Source: Struthidea cinerea | Lineage: Eukaryota; Chordata; Aves; Passeriformes; Corcoracidae | DNA: 64,000 bases | Assembly (NCBI GenBank): GCA_013397865.1 | Contig: VZTI01003805.1 | Coordinates: 703,358-767,357 of the forward strand | Direction of reading: 5' to 3' | Part shown: positions 51,466 through 64,000 of the stretch, one piece after another | Layout: each line of letters begins with the position of its first letter | Position numbering within the stretch: the first letter of the stretch is position 1 | The notes under the pieces: generated by a model | What the model was told of the DNA's origin: nothing | Database searches by the model: none | The model's input: the letters and a program-made list of their open reading frames with translations, nothing else | Position numbers and translations under genes: made by a program

Positions 51466-53965
51466 GTAAGAAGAAATTTACAGGCGTTAGTGATGGGCTA
51501 GAATTAGATTCACTCTCAGACACCACCATGAGGTAATAAGGCTGTGGTGATACTCAACAGCAATTAAATGTTTAATCAACAAAGCTTCCCGTCTGAGCAT
51601 TAATAGAAATGCTGTGAGAAGTCTGTTGCTCTTAAATGTAAAGATCTGAATCAAAGATTGCATTTAATCTGTGGGAAAGATGCTTTTTCCTCTGTAACAA
51701 CAACGACAAGAATTACTTTGCAAAGGTTCTAATTCCCTGTTATTGCTGCTTCACGTGTTTGTAGCTGTGGAACAAGAAGCTGGGGGGGTTCACACTGGTG
51801 TGTTGTCCCTGCCGGATGTAAAAACAATTTGTGTGTTAGAGAGGAATATGGGTCAGTACTTGTTTCTTGGCAGTCGCTGTAGCTATTCCTTGAAGAGATC
51901 CTGGACAGGTTTATTTTCGATAGCTGTGTTGCTCTCCTGGTGTCCACGTTCCAACACTGTTAACACGACGCCGTACACTCACACTGCATTTGGGGTTGCT
52001 TTCAGATGAGTTTTGTGGGATGGCTTTCCTGTGAATCTCCTCTTACCACTGTCCTTTTCTCACCATGCCATAGGTGCTTTCAGTGTTGTGGGGGCAGTCT
52101 GTGAGCACTGTGACCTTGTCACGAGAGCTCCCTTGGTTGGTCATGACTGGCCATGCCTCAGTGTTGCAATAGCACCTGTAAGTTCCCTTTGCACATTTTA
52201 CAGAACATCTTTTCTATTTATTCTTCCAGCAGTCTAAGTGTACTTACTATGCAAGGGATCTTCCTTTCCTCCTTTTGCATGTCTGGTAAAAACATTGCAT
52301 GAGGCTCTTTTTGAGCTTGATGCAAGAGTGTGAGTTGGTGATCTGGGTGTTGTCAGGGTTCTCCAAGCAGCTCTGTGGAGTTGCACATCATATCAGCTGG
52401 GGCCTTCTGTAAGTAGAAGGATCAAACACAGATATTTCTTCATCTGGCCAGGATCCTGAAGGGAGGGGGGAGGATGGAAGTAATATCCCATTGATTTCTG
52501 CCTGGGTAGCTCTGTCTTTCACATGCTGACATTGCTCATTGCCTGAGAATTTGTAGTGACACCGGGAGTTTGATGCAGATATTGATGTTAATGCAGCAGC
52601 TTCCGAGGCATAATTAGGATGATAAATGGGATAATTCCATGGTTGGATTCTTCTGCCACACACTGTGCCGTGGAGCTGAAGCTTAGCTCGTAGCCCACCG
52701 GGAGGTGAAGCATTGCTGTTGACTGAACGCAGTGCGAAATTCAGTCAGTGTTCAAGTCTGAATAATGCTTTTAATAAAAGTAAATGTGTTTGGTAATCAA
52801 TATCCCCGTGTAATTGTTTAGCTGCTTTCCCAATATGAATCTGTGTACTTTAGGTGCTCTTTTGCTTAACAAGCTGCAGCCAGTGAACCGTTTCTTGCAG
52901 TGTAAGAAGTGTTTGAGGAGGGGTGGGAGCAGAGGCAACTCCAATTGAGTTTTGACAAATAGAAGCTTTAGGAGTAAGAGCAAAGCACAAGATATCAGGT
53001 GCACCTCTCCCTAAATTGTGAAAATCTCTTAGTGCCTTAGTGAATATATACTATTTCACTTAGATTGAAAATTGGTGTTGATACTGTTACAAAGCCTGTA
53101 CAGTCTTTTGGAATTTGATGGTATAATTTAAACCTTCAGCTGTTGTTTGCCTCATGTCAGAGTGACAAAGATTAATCTTCATTTGTATACTGCCCTGCAA
53201 TTATCTAGAGGTACTGTGTGCCCTATATTATATAATCTGATATAGTAGAGGATTACTCCTCTGCAGTTTCTGAAGGGAGAGTTTAATTTCAGGAAGGATG
53301 TTTGTCATGAATCAGAACAGAAAGTTCTGTATCAGAAACGCTCCTCAATTTCATGCCCGTAGTTCAAGCACTGCTGTAAAATAGCAACAGAATATCATTG
53401 TCCTCTGTGTGGAGATGAGCGAATGTGTAAATACAAAGTATGCAGGAGTGCAAAGATACTAAAGATAGTAGAAACGAGAAGTTGAATTTGTGGGAGTGTG
53501 GTTTCATAATAGGAAGGAAAAAAAGAATTGCTGTCTCCACCATGTGTATTTCCACTCTGTAGTTAGCCCAGATGACTTGCACTTGAATTTAAATGGTTTG
53601 AGTAGAATAGGCAATGTCTGAGCAGAGGTCTATTATATATCTGTGGTTTCTGTGTTTTTATGCTCATTTCTTGATGCTCAGACCTTCTGCATATGCCAAT
53701 CTTAGTTCAAGAAACTGTAAATTTCCTTGTTGTTTTTCACAGGATTATTTATGCTTTTGGCGGGTCCTTGTGCAGCACCCGAGAAGCTTCTTCCAAAACA
53801 CATTTTTCTGGCAGTGGCATTAAACAAGCAATTACTCCTACTACTTGTTCTCTGCAGCTGGGAACCAGTATTGCCAAATAACGTTGATGCAGTTGTGCTC
53901 TTGATGCTGATGTCTATAAAGGGAGAATTAAGGAGTCCAAGTCCATGAAATGAGCAGTGAAGATA

Positions 53966-54085
53966 AGATGAGCTCAGCTGGTGCTAATGACAGTGTGGGT
54001 GCAATCCTTGCATGGGCCGTTCGTGTGAGAGTTGGACTCCATGATCCTTGTGGTTCTCTTCCAACTCAGACTATTCTGTGAGATC
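53966..54085 (+). mobile_element. TguSINE1-like SINE (tRNA-Ile head, CR1 tail), internally deleted
   Basis: The left part keeps AGCTCAGCTG, then GTGCTAATGAC, and GGGTGCAATCC...GGGCC, the layout of a tRNA-Ile-derived promoter head. The right part, from GAGAGTTGGACTCCATGATC to CTTCCAACTCAGACTATTCTG, is a CR1-type 3' tail. A fusion of this kind matches my memory of TguSINE1, described from zebra finch. Roughly 10-12 bp between AGCTCAGCTG and GTGCTAATGA (expected GTTAGAGC...) are missing, which damages the A-box region, so the copy is probably inactive. No clear target-site duplication was seen. Family assignment is from memory of the consensus. Confidence 0.75.
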
Positions 54086-57000
54086 AGACACAGCTCTTCT
54101 GTGGAATCAGAGTATTTACTGGAGAAAGTCAAAATCTTGATAACTGTGTAACAATCAGTGACTAAATGAGTAAGGAAGTTTTCCAGTGAGTTAAAAATTT
54201 CTACTAAGTGGATGGGAGTAATTACAGCTTTAAGATTTTGGTGTGGATTCTAAAATCAGGAACATGGATGTTGTCGTTGTACATAGATACACAGCCAAAG
54301 AAAAACATAAGCCTGTCTTTTGAACATCTGGAAAACTCAGTGTAAAACTGTTGCTGTCTGAGATTTTTGTTAGACCTGGTTTACTAATCCAAACTGTTTG
54401 GGTTTTTTTGTACCAAACAATATATTTATTTTTATTGTAAAAAGTAATTTCAGCCTGTTTCAGGAGGAGTTGAGGAATCAAAATTTAATTTTGGTATTGA
54501 AGCAGGGTCTGCAGATTTCCAGTTTGCTTCTGAAAAGCTGTACATACACATCAGCTTGTAAGTCATAACATAAATAGATTTCTACAGAAATACTGAGGAC
54601 ATTGAGGTGCTTTGCAGACTTGCAGTTTTTCATAATGTCAAACTTTATTTAGTATCATGGAGCTTTACAGAAGCTTAGGTAACAGCTACAACTGTGAGAG
54701 ACATTCTTTGGAGACATAAAGAAGTTCCCAAAGACTTAAACCAATTTAGTTATTTCAGGATTTCTCCTTCTGTCTCATGGTTCTCCTTTTCTCATTGGTG
54801 GAACTGGCATGAGCTTCTCTTTCTCTGCCCTGGTCAGAAGTTGGAAAGGGTGAACATTGTTCTTAAAACCTTGCTAAAACAGAGGAGAAGGGTAACCATA
54901 AAAGACTTAATTTAATCATCATGAGATAAAATGTTCATGAAATTAAATACTGTTGCTAATCATGTGAAACAATGTAGGCCATCCGTGGTCAGCTGTAGTA
55001 GGAAAAGCCCCCAGAAAGTATTGAGAAACAATTAATTAACTTTAAGGACTAAGTGATTTCTTTGAATTTTGATCCAGCTATTCCTGCTTTCTCTCAGCTT
55101 TGTGAGTAGAACAGTACTTCTTTCTGAGGCTTAATTAACAATAGTCCGTGGTAGGTCCAAATAACCCATTGACTGGAGTTCTTTTGACCTCTTGGGCAAT
55201 GTTTTGATCTGAAATGAATTTGCCATGATGTGATCAAAAGGAATCAAAGAACATAAGAATTGAAGTTTTCAGATGTAAAGCTATCCTCCGTTTACACTAC
55301 AGTAACTTTGTAGGGCTTTTGTTAATTTCAAGGTAAGGTTTTATTCCAGTGAAGAGTGAGTGTCTTGTCTTTTCAGGTCAATCTAAGGTTTTGGAAGTTT
55401 TTGCCCGAGGTTTACTTTAATTTTATAGTATCTTGGAGTGGAGAGAGAATGGAAATAGTGTAGCGGTTCTATTACATACATTTCCATGTCCTCTTTCAGA
55501 TGTAATCTCATAGCAGTTCACTTTTACAGTATATTTATGTACACGTGTGCACACCATCAGCATTTCTATTTGGAAATGAGTTGATGCAGATGCTGTTGCA
55601 GTCGTCTGGGGTGGCTTTGAAGAGAATTCTTTAACACTCTTGTATCTTGCATGTACACATGCTGTGTGTGGTCATACACAGCTGTGCATGTGAAAAGTAT
55701 GGGTATTTATACAGAATGAATGTTTTCCTTGCTGAAGGATTATTCTTTATTGCTTCAGCGTACCATGAGTAAATAAGTTTAAATAGGGTAGAAAGCTGTT
55801 TAACCAATTCATCAGTGGAAGTAACTAACTTTGCATGAAGAAGAAGAAATCAGCTCTTGCAGTGAAAAAAGGTTATAACGGAGGAGAAATGTAACTGTAA
55901 CTCTTAGCTCCCAATTTGTATGTAAAATCTGTTATTACTTTCCGGTGCTCAGTGTAGCATATTCGTCTACATGTAGTGCTACAGGACTAAATGGGTGCTT
56001 TTCTCAGCAGTTAAATTCCTCCATGGCAAAACAGTGTCCTGCTAAAAGGTCAATGATTATTTGAATTCCTTTTTTTCTGAGGATGGAGCTGAATGTGCGC
56101 TAATCTTATTTGAAAGGTTTAACTCTGTGTTTGAGCCTGAAGTGCAGGCCTGGCAGCGCAGCAGTGAATGTGCTGATACACCAGTGTTGGACTGGTCTGG
56201 TGCTGCGGGCTGAAACAGTCACTGCCTGCTAGGCTGGGTGCTGGATGCTTGTTGGGTTTGCCCATGGAATCCAGGATTTCGGAAGTGAGGAGGTCTGTCC
56301 ATCTGAGAACTTCAGTGCTGTATTCAGTGTAGCTCTCCTGCCTTTCTACTGGCTTTTGATGCAGATCCTGGAATTATTGCCTTGCCTGCTGAGCTTTTTG
56401 CAGCCAAAACTGTATGTGGCATGCAGTCCTAGGCAGCACACTGTAGCAGGAACCCATTTTATGAACTTGAGCTGTCTAGAAATTGTCTTTAAGCTATTTC
56501 TCTAATCAATATTTATAAAGAGAGGAAGGCTCATCTAGAGAAGATGGAACAAATTTTTCTTTTTGACAGCTAAAGTAAGTGGAGTTGGATCCTGGCTTAA
56601 GTCTAGATTATGAAATTGTGAATTTGAAAAATTTTGAACTTGCCCAGTATGTTACTGCTGCAGAAACAACTGTGTAGGTTTTCAGTAATTAATTATTCAG
56701 ATTGATTTTTTCTGAGAGGGAAGAAGAACTTAGTTCACATGCACTGCTTGTTTATAATTTATAATCAAAAGCTAACAAATTGAAGCGCTCTAGGTAAAAG
56801 ATTGCGTGAGAGAACATGTGAATTACAATGTGAAAATATTTTCATATAATGTTGATAAATATTTTCTTTAAATGAGAAAAATTTCAGTTTATTTTGGCTT
56901 TGGTGGCATAAGAAGATAACTTGATACAGAATATTTATTTACCACCAGAGATTATCTTTGGGAAGAGAAGTGAATGTCACATTTTGTAAAGTGCTACTAT

Positions 57001-60000
57001 TTGCTATTTGTGCTACATCTGGTACTGCTGTCAGTGGTGAAATTAACTGTTTCTCATTCTTTCATGAGAGGAAGCTAAGTTTTTTGATCTTGATTTGCAA
57101 TATAAGAGCAGCAAGAGTGACCTAAATTGGAGAGACATGGTTTTGACCTTTAGAGCCACATGAAGGAATTTGTGACTGTAGCTTTGATAGCTGAGCTGAA
57201 TAAATAACTTCAGGTATGAGAGACTGCAGCATTCCCTGCAAAGAAGGGGCAGACGGAACCTGTTCAAAGACTGGAGTGAGTGTTGGAGATCACTCCAGCA
57301 GGAGAAGAGCCTGTGGGCCAACACCACTGTCTATTTACAAGCAGCCCATATCATTTTTTGCTGTTTTATTTTCTGAATTCCATCAACAGTTTTAAGTGTT
57401 AAGAGTATAATTTACAAATCTTGACTGTTGTAATTACTCAGCAGAACAGGAGACTGAAATAAGCCTTCTGAGTGCTTGTGGCTTTTGTGACAGAATTCAG
57501 TTGTTAAGGTAGAGTCATGGTCTCTTGCTGAAAATATACCAGTGGAAATTATTTCCGTAATTTCAATTAAAATTTTAAAACTTAAATTCTTTTAAATTCA
57601 TTCTTTCAACTTAAGAATATTCTTAAGAATCTGATGACATTTTCTACAAGGGGCTGAACACAGGATATATCAGTGCTGTTAGTTTGGGTATATCTGACCT
57701 ATTATTTCCTGTCACACCACTGCAAGTCATGAAGGGGCTATAACCAGGTGATGGCAAACAAATAATGAACTTTGCAAACTCTGCAAACTTTGATTTCAGA
57801 GGAGTTTGAGTTAATTTGTGTGTAGATGGCCCAGGTGTCCTATAGCTTTCTTTTCTGGTTTTGCAGTTCTTTAAGGAAGAAGCATAAATGTTGTTGTGTA
57901 AGTTGCTGGAGGGAAAATAAGCTTTTTGGAAGGTTGCTGGATTAGTCCTTACAGCCACTGTCACCATTAAACCCCCGTGCTAGAACAAAACTTGTAGTTC
58001 TGATACTTGTACAGCATCACTGATAGTTATACCACAGCTCTTGTTTCATCCAGTCTCTTCTGTTGTTTTTACTGGGTGATGCAGTAGAAAAAACTCAAAC
58101 AGCTTTCTCGACTCAAGGGAAAAAGCACCACTATTAAGTGTCTTAATGTTACCAGGATGAATTGTATAAAACTGAATTCAGTCTTTGGTTTAGACTGGGT
58201 TTTATGATCATCATTAAGATGGGAATGATATTAGCAGAACTGACTCTTCAGCTGCTTTGCTGCAAGGTGGTTGTTTATCAAGGGGTTGGCTGTTCAGTCA
58301 TGCACTGGGTGCCCCTCGGTTTCATGACTGGTTCCCTAGCCAGGCTGGGGAGGCCATCCCTAATCTTTGTACTGAGTCTTTTTTTGGAGAACATTTCTTT
58401 CAGTTAGAATTGTTACCACTAAGTTGATGGAGTTAAAGTTTAATAAAGAGTTTTATTGCCAAGGACTTAGAAATAACAATTTAATACTTTTGTACATATT
58501 GTTGTTCTGAAAACTATTGGTGGAGGAAGGTGACCCATTCATTGTGAGAAGTGGCCTGAAGAGGAAGAGATTCCAAAGAACTGAGCAGTGTGAAGCATCA
58601 CTGGTACCAGTGACTGCTCCTCTTGAATTTATACAAGGTGTTTCACTCCTAAATATGCTTAGATCATGTTTGGATTTCAATTACAGGTATTTGGGAATTG
58701 AAACTCGAATCTGAAGTCACTCAACTTTCTTTCATTTCTCAAGTGTTTGATTTCAGTACTAGTTGACACCTGATACGATTGATCTTACGAGGGAGCAGGG
58801 TTATTGTAATAGTCTTTCATAAGTTCTAGGCACTGTGTGATAATACTGATTCTTTTAAAACCTGGAACAGACAAGGGCCAGCTGAAAATGTGATGGCAGT
58901 TGTGGAATATTGGATCTTCAGAGAGCCAGGTGTGTTGTGATAGACACTGGACTACAAGGAGAACTTGCCTAGATGAGAAGAAACTGCTGGATAACCCTGC
59001 CCTGATTTATTTTACTAATCTAGACAGGTTCACAGCTCTATTGCGATTTGGTCAACTTAAGGAAGGCGTGAGGTGGGAGATGGGTTCAAAACTTGAAGTT
59101 AAATTGAGTTAGATTTTATTTCCCCTGTATATATAGTATTGGAAAGATTATGGACCTTCTGCTTCACTTCCTTAAGCAGGAATGAGCCCTTCCTTCCGCT
59201 CAGACAGCGGAAGCCACTTGTGTGTTTCAGAAAGTGGTGTCATATCTTACAGTGGCAGGGACTGATGAGGAGAAGAGGACAAAGAAGGCTGGAAATAAAT
59301 CCTGTGTATACAAACCTTGCATTGAATACACTGGGAGTGTACAGGCACTGAAACTGTGACAAATCCTTTCTCGCTTTTTGGTCTGTAAGAAAACACGTGG
59401 CTTACGTTTGTTAATTCTGAGTGCAAGAGCTGCATTTCTGAGGGGAAAAATGCTTTATTTAAAAGAATCCACTGGTGTTCAGTTCCAGACCCTCATTTAG
59501 CCCCCAAATGAAAAGTTTTCTAAATTTCTAATTAATATTTGTTTCTAATCTGATGGATTTTGAAACCAATCAGTCTAAACTGTCTTTCTGAAGGATTTTT
59601 TTTTTTGGTAAATGTTTTGTGTTTTGCTTCAGTACAAGGTCTTAACTTCTATGTGTTAATGCCTTTTGCGTGATCAAAGATTTAACAGAGGTGAAAGATA
59701 AATGTTCACTACAAGTTTTATTCTTTATTATATGATGGCAGAATAAAAGTATTTTCATACGGTTATCTCTGCCTAAGGAGTTTAGTTAATGTTGAGTGTA
59801 GGCTCATTAGGAATTCTTCTGAAATGTATCATAAAACTGCATATTAACTATGCTTATTTTCTATTCCTGCCAGAGTGCTGGGGAAAAGTATAAAGGATTT
59901 ATTATAATTCACCATTATATATGTCTAAGTTGCTACACACTGCAACCCCTGTTCACAAATGGCTCCCTGAATTCTTTGTTAAAGGTCATTTTGCTGGTGT

Positions 60001-60871
60001 AAATTTCACAGACTTTCATCATAATTTTAATACCTGAGGTGTCTCCCTGTCTGGCAAAATTTTTGACAAGCTGGGGGTTAATGCAGTGTATAATAATAAC
60101 AGAAATAAAAAGAAGAAATAAAAATAACAGGAGCCTTGCTGTCACACAGAGCTCTGCCCTGGCCTTACAGTCCTGGGTATGAGAGGATCAGTATTTTTAG
60201 GAACTTTTGGACTGCTCAGTTATACCATAGACAGGTCCAGCTGAGGCTTGCCAGGATCAGCTGCAAACAGTGGGAAACTCCCATGTGATGCCAGTCAATG
60301 GCAATTCCAGCAGTGCGTGGGCTGGATCTCTTGACACTGAGAAATGAACGGATAATGCCTCCCCCAGGAAGATGCAACAGTTCAGAGACAAACAAAAAAG
60401 GAACTCAGACCATTGAGTGAAGACTGGTTTTTGAGGTTTAAACATTCCCTAGAACTTGTGATCAAAGAGAGCCTAAAACACTCAATTTGGGTTTAGTGAG
60501 AGTTATCTTAAAACTGCATCCAGCTATAACTTACAGGCACAATAACAGCCTGAAACATAAATACAATGTGACAGTGTGTCCCTAAATCTGCTTTGAAAGA
60601 GACAGTTCCCGCTTTTTTTCCTAGTTTTCAAAGTTCTAATCAGTTTTATTTTAATCAGGTGCTTTAATCAACCCAAATGCAGGGCAGCACGTTTGAATTG
60701 TGGAGTTGGGTTTGGATGTTTCCTGCAAACAAATAGTGGAATTATGGAATTTGTTTTTATTGTCATAACATGTGGGCTGACACCAGAACCTGACATTATG
60801 AAGTCGGTGTCCTCAAGGCTACTTTCCCCTCTGAAATACCAGTAGCTGTGAGAACTCCGTACCATGAGACT

Positions 60872-60913
60872 AAAAAAAAAAAAAAAAAGAAAAGAAAAAA
60901 AAAAAAGGAAAAA
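60872..60913. repeat. A-rich tract
   Basis: A runs broken by single G, then AAGGAAAAAG. No retroposon body was recognised upstream. Confidence 0.9.
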
Positions 60914-61639
60914 GTTGTGAAATGAAATCCTTGAGTAAAATGAATTCAGTAATTGGTAGAACTTATCAGTCATATATTTACCATATTTTGAACTGTCTGC
61001 TAAAGTTTTTATTAATAGCTTTTTTTCTGTTCTAGAATGGTACAGTCTTAACATTCTATTACTTTAGATTTCTTTTTCTGCTGGGGGAGCACGAGACATT
61101 AAGGAAAAGTGAATGTCTTGCACTTGAATTCTAATTTAGATATGGAAAGAGACCTAAATGGTTAGTGAGGTTAGAGAGACTAATAAAAGGAACACAGTCA
61201 GTTCACACTTTCAAATGGTGTTCCGGCATTTACCAAATCAATTTTAATTACCTTTATAAAGATATCTGCTTTTTCTGAAGTGCAGCTTTGAGTCTTTTTA
61301 AGAGCAATTGGAGATTCAATTTGGCTGGATTTTATTTTGGTGCTGTTCAGTCAAGTTACGCTTTCTTCAAGAACAGCGTCCCTCAAGTTTATTAGGTAAC
61401 CTGATAAAGAAGTTTTTTCTGGTGCTGCCTTGTATAAAATGGATATTTTTAATATCCTTTGAGACTGTAATCAAGTAGAGTGCCCTCAGATAACTGATGG
61501 AAAGATTTGTAATCAAAATGAGCATTTGTTTTAACAGTCAACAGAATGAAAAAGGAGTTTGAGTGGGACACGTGAAATGACTAAGAGAGGAAGTTGGCAA
61601 GGCTTTAATGGACAGGCATTTCTCTGCCTGTGATATAGT

Positions 61640-61745
61640 TTGATCATGTAATTAGGAGGTTTTTATTACTCTGCCAACTGCTGCAGTCCAATTATGCTGC
61701 AGCAATCAAACTTGTTCTAATTCCTCACAACATCCACAGATGCAA
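61640..61745. other. Possible conserved non-coding element
   Basis: An even-complexity AT-rich block with homeodomain-type cores (GTAATTAG, CCAATTATG) and two CTGCAG-containing words (CTGCTGCAGTCC, GCTGCAGCAATC). It has the look of an intronic enhancer, but conservation cannot be tested from this window. Confidence 0.2.
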
Positions 61746-63218
61746 AAGAAGCACCTCATTCATTCGGTTGCTGCAGAAGGGAACACGAGGACAGGTTCCC
61801 TTTAGAATTCCTCCGTGTGAGCTCTGTGTGCACGGTGGAGCTCCCGATGTAGCTGGAGAGAACTATTCTCTTGAAGCATGTTTTGGGATAGATACCAAGG
61901 ATGCAGATACAAACTCTACCTTTTTTGATTGGTGATGAAATACCAACACCAGAGGTGTGAGTTCCTCTTCATGGGGAATATTACTGTAGTGATGCTGTTT
62001 GATGGCTTGCCAATTTTTCTTTTTCTACTCTTTCACATAGTTATGTAATTTTTTCCTCCCCATTTTCTCTCTTTTCACTAACTGTGTGCATTTGAAATGT
62101 AATAGCTTGCTGTAGAAATGATTACAGGTGTCCACAATAGTTTGACTTCTTTTGTGATTATTCATTTCTGAATGTTGATGTGAAATATGAAATATCCATT
62201 CTTTCAGTTGTAAAAAAACCCAAACCTATGTGTTTCCCATCTTCATGTGATAATTTGTCCTCTAAAAAATTCCTGAAATTCTGTTTTTCAAGAGATGGAA
62301 TTGACATCAGTCAATTTGTAGGTCCCCATCATAGTTACTTCTATAGCTTTCTGATGTGTCTTGTTTGGGATGTTTAGCAAATTGTTTTGTTTCTTTTAAT
62401 TTCCCTTTCTATACCTGAGAGGTTCTTGTCTTTTGTCAAAACGTAATGAACTGAGATTTGAATGCCAAGCTGGTCATTCAGTTTTCTGTAGAAAAATCCC
62501 ACCCTTCTGTGGCAGCTGTCTTGCCCGAAAAACAGTGTAATGCGCTCTTTGTGTCTGGTTTGGGTCCAGTTGGTCTGCGTGTTCTCTGCCTGTTTTCATA
62601 TTTCATTGAGAAGAGAGCTACTCCAGTCTGTCTGTGGACTGTAATAAGGGATTTATGTTATCAGATAGGATGGTTCAGAAATGCAATGTACTGAGAGTTT
62701 CCCTATCTGAAATGGAATGAGGGGTTATATTGGGTATGTGAAGGCTCCCTGAAAATAGGTTTCATTGCTCGTGCCTTCTGGCAGATTAAAAAATGGCTGA
62801 GAAAGGAATGAAGCATTTGCCCTAAGTGCTGTTTTTCAAGTAATTTTTGATTAGTTAATTTGTTTTGCAATTATGTGATTTAAGAAATACTTGTTTGCTT
62901 TTGATATTCTTTGTTTTACTTGTGCTCACAATGCAGTTGCTCTGTTCCAGCTGTGATTTCTGCAATCTCTTGCTGAGAACGTCATCTAGAATCTCTCAAA
63001 ACCAAACCTGAGAGTTTTTGGTACTGGCTGTCAGTTCCTGCATCCTGTTTCCTAATAATTTAGTTGCACTGTGATTGAACTAGCCACAACCTGAAACTGT
63101 GATGGATAAAATGATACTCACTAGTCTGAGAATCAAATGAAGAACTGGTGAATAATTAAGTTCTGTAGCTCTGTTGCCAATACACAAAGTTATGGCTGTG
63201 TTTGCCACTGATTTTCAG

Positions 63219-63274
63219 GTACAGTCTCAAACCTGCCACAGCAGCAAGTGAATCAGCAGAGAAATAATGTCCAG
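63219..63274 (+). CDS. Predicted internal coding exon 3
   Basis: An acceptor (CACTGATTTTCAG) and a good donor (CCAG/GTAACA) bound 56 bp. Only one of three frames is open, and it is the one required by exon 2: the split codon G+GT gives Gly, followed by TVSNLPQQQVNQQRNNVQ, ending in phase 0. The peptide is rich in Gln and Asn. The other two frames hit TGA and TAA. The match of phase and openness supports it as part of the same gene, although the acceptor tract is only moderate. Further exons would lie beyond the right edge. Confidence 0.5.
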
Positions 63275-64000
63275 GTAACACAGATGACAGGGGTTTCAGC
63301 TGAGGGATGACACTGCATGAACAGTAAAGAACTTTGTGAGTTTTATATCTTCAGCTCCTAATGGATGCTGCACTTTTTGGCTGGGTGTTTGTCTCATATT
63401 TTAATGGGGTAGCTTTAGTAAGTGCATTTGTAATTGTCTATAATTTTGGGATTGAACTGCGTTAGAGAATTAAATTCATGTCTGCTGCTGTACCTTCAGT
63501 GTTAGTGTTCTATTACTTTGCTAAAAAACCTAATAATGCTTTTAGGGGATAAGCTGTGATAGAATCAGCATTCAAGGACCACTTAGCACCTTATGATGGG
63601 GAGGGAAGGAGTGAAGCTGGTTCGAGTCAGGCTATGAAATAGTTATTTCTCTAGATTTTGCTAAGAGCCCTGGTTGCATGCAGAGGAATAGTGATTGATG
63701 GGTACTGGATCCCATTTCCTGTCCTTGCACTCTGCTTTATGGTTATGTGAGGCTGCTGAGGAGAATAATTTTTTGATGGCCAACATCTCAAGTAGTGTTC
63801 TGTGCAGAGGTAGTGATTTGGTCAGCTGAGTAAGGAACCCCTGGCTCTTGGGAGCAGGCAGGTGCCACTCACACGGCCAGACAGGTTATCCCCATCTTAG
63901 CTACCTGGGGGTGTTGTACTGGGTTTTTTCTTTGCTTGTTTTTATGAAGCCATGTCATTAAGGAAGGGCACAGTTATTCTGCAGCACTGCCATGAGAGAG
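63275..64000 (+). other. Start of predicted intron 3
   Basis: Begins GTAACACAG and contains no further convincing acceptor-donor pair before the window ends. No repeat was recognised. Confidence 0.4.

Larger units (their letters stand above)
51466..63218 (+). other. Predicted intron 2 (about 11.8 kb)
   Basis: Starts GTAAGAAG and ends GATTTTCAG. AT-rich unique sequence with a songbird SINE at 53,966 and an A-rich tract at 60,872. No other exon fits the required phase with convincing sites on both sides. Confidence 0.45.

Noticed and set aside
60872..60913. A-rich tract as the tail of a processed pseudogene or retroposon
   Set aside because: No recognisable gene or repeat body precedes it and no target-site duplication was found.
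1..64000. A prokaryote-style system (operon, CRISPR, toxin-antitoxin, prophage)
   Set aside because: Base composition, the CpG island, CR1/SINE/LTR repeats, splice signals and the absence of long dense ORFs all indicate vertebrate nuclear DNA.

Overview
This is a vertebrate genomic window, most likely from a songbird (passerine). Three repeats support this. One is a CR1 LINE tail ending in the ATTCTGTG octamer. Another is a SINE with a tRNA-Ile-like head and a CR1-type tail, which matches my memory of the zebra finch TguSINE1 type. The third is a small solo LTR with a 6-bp target-site duplication. The window is AT-rich and almost entirely non-coding. There are no operons, CRISPR arrays, tRNA or rRNA genes, and no long credible ORF. 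Nearly all open frames are chance, low-complexity or repeat-derived.

Layout: 1-30,870 looks intergenic. It holds a MIR-like remnant (about 3,945-4,050), a four-copy 56-bp minisatellite (8,562-8,780), a CR1 tail (19,152-19,419), a solo LTR (21,541-21,770) and an old CR1/L3-like remnant (about 28,745-28,880). Several minus-strand sites look like spliced exons but are unproven. A CpG island at about 30,880-31,690 contains a 155-base assembly gap (31,001-31,155). Just after the gap is the 3' part of what looks like a first coding exon on the plus strand, encoding a leucine-rich signal-peptide or signal-anchor segment and ending in a splice donor at 31,235/31,236. The rest of the window reads as introns of this gene.

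The main gene-level result is a chain of three predicted plus-strand exons: 31,156-31,235, 51,401-51,465 and 63,219-63,274. Each has splice-site sequence at its visible ends, and their reading phases match exactly (2 then 1 then 0). Of the three possible frames, only one runs through all three exons without a stop. The joined frame gives a hydrophobic leader followed by a polar, Gln-rich segment. I could not identify the protein. The gene starts inside the gap and continues past the right edge of the window.

The first intron (about 20 kb) contains two diverged copies of a roughly 98-bp segment (34,795 and 37,706) that I cannot assign to a family, and a very long T-rich tract (48,189-48,375). 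The second intron contains the SINE. I found no sign of a new multi-gene system. The points most worth following up are the exon chain, the unassigned duplicated segment, the alternating-copy minisatellite and the possible minus-strand transcript diverging from the CpG island.
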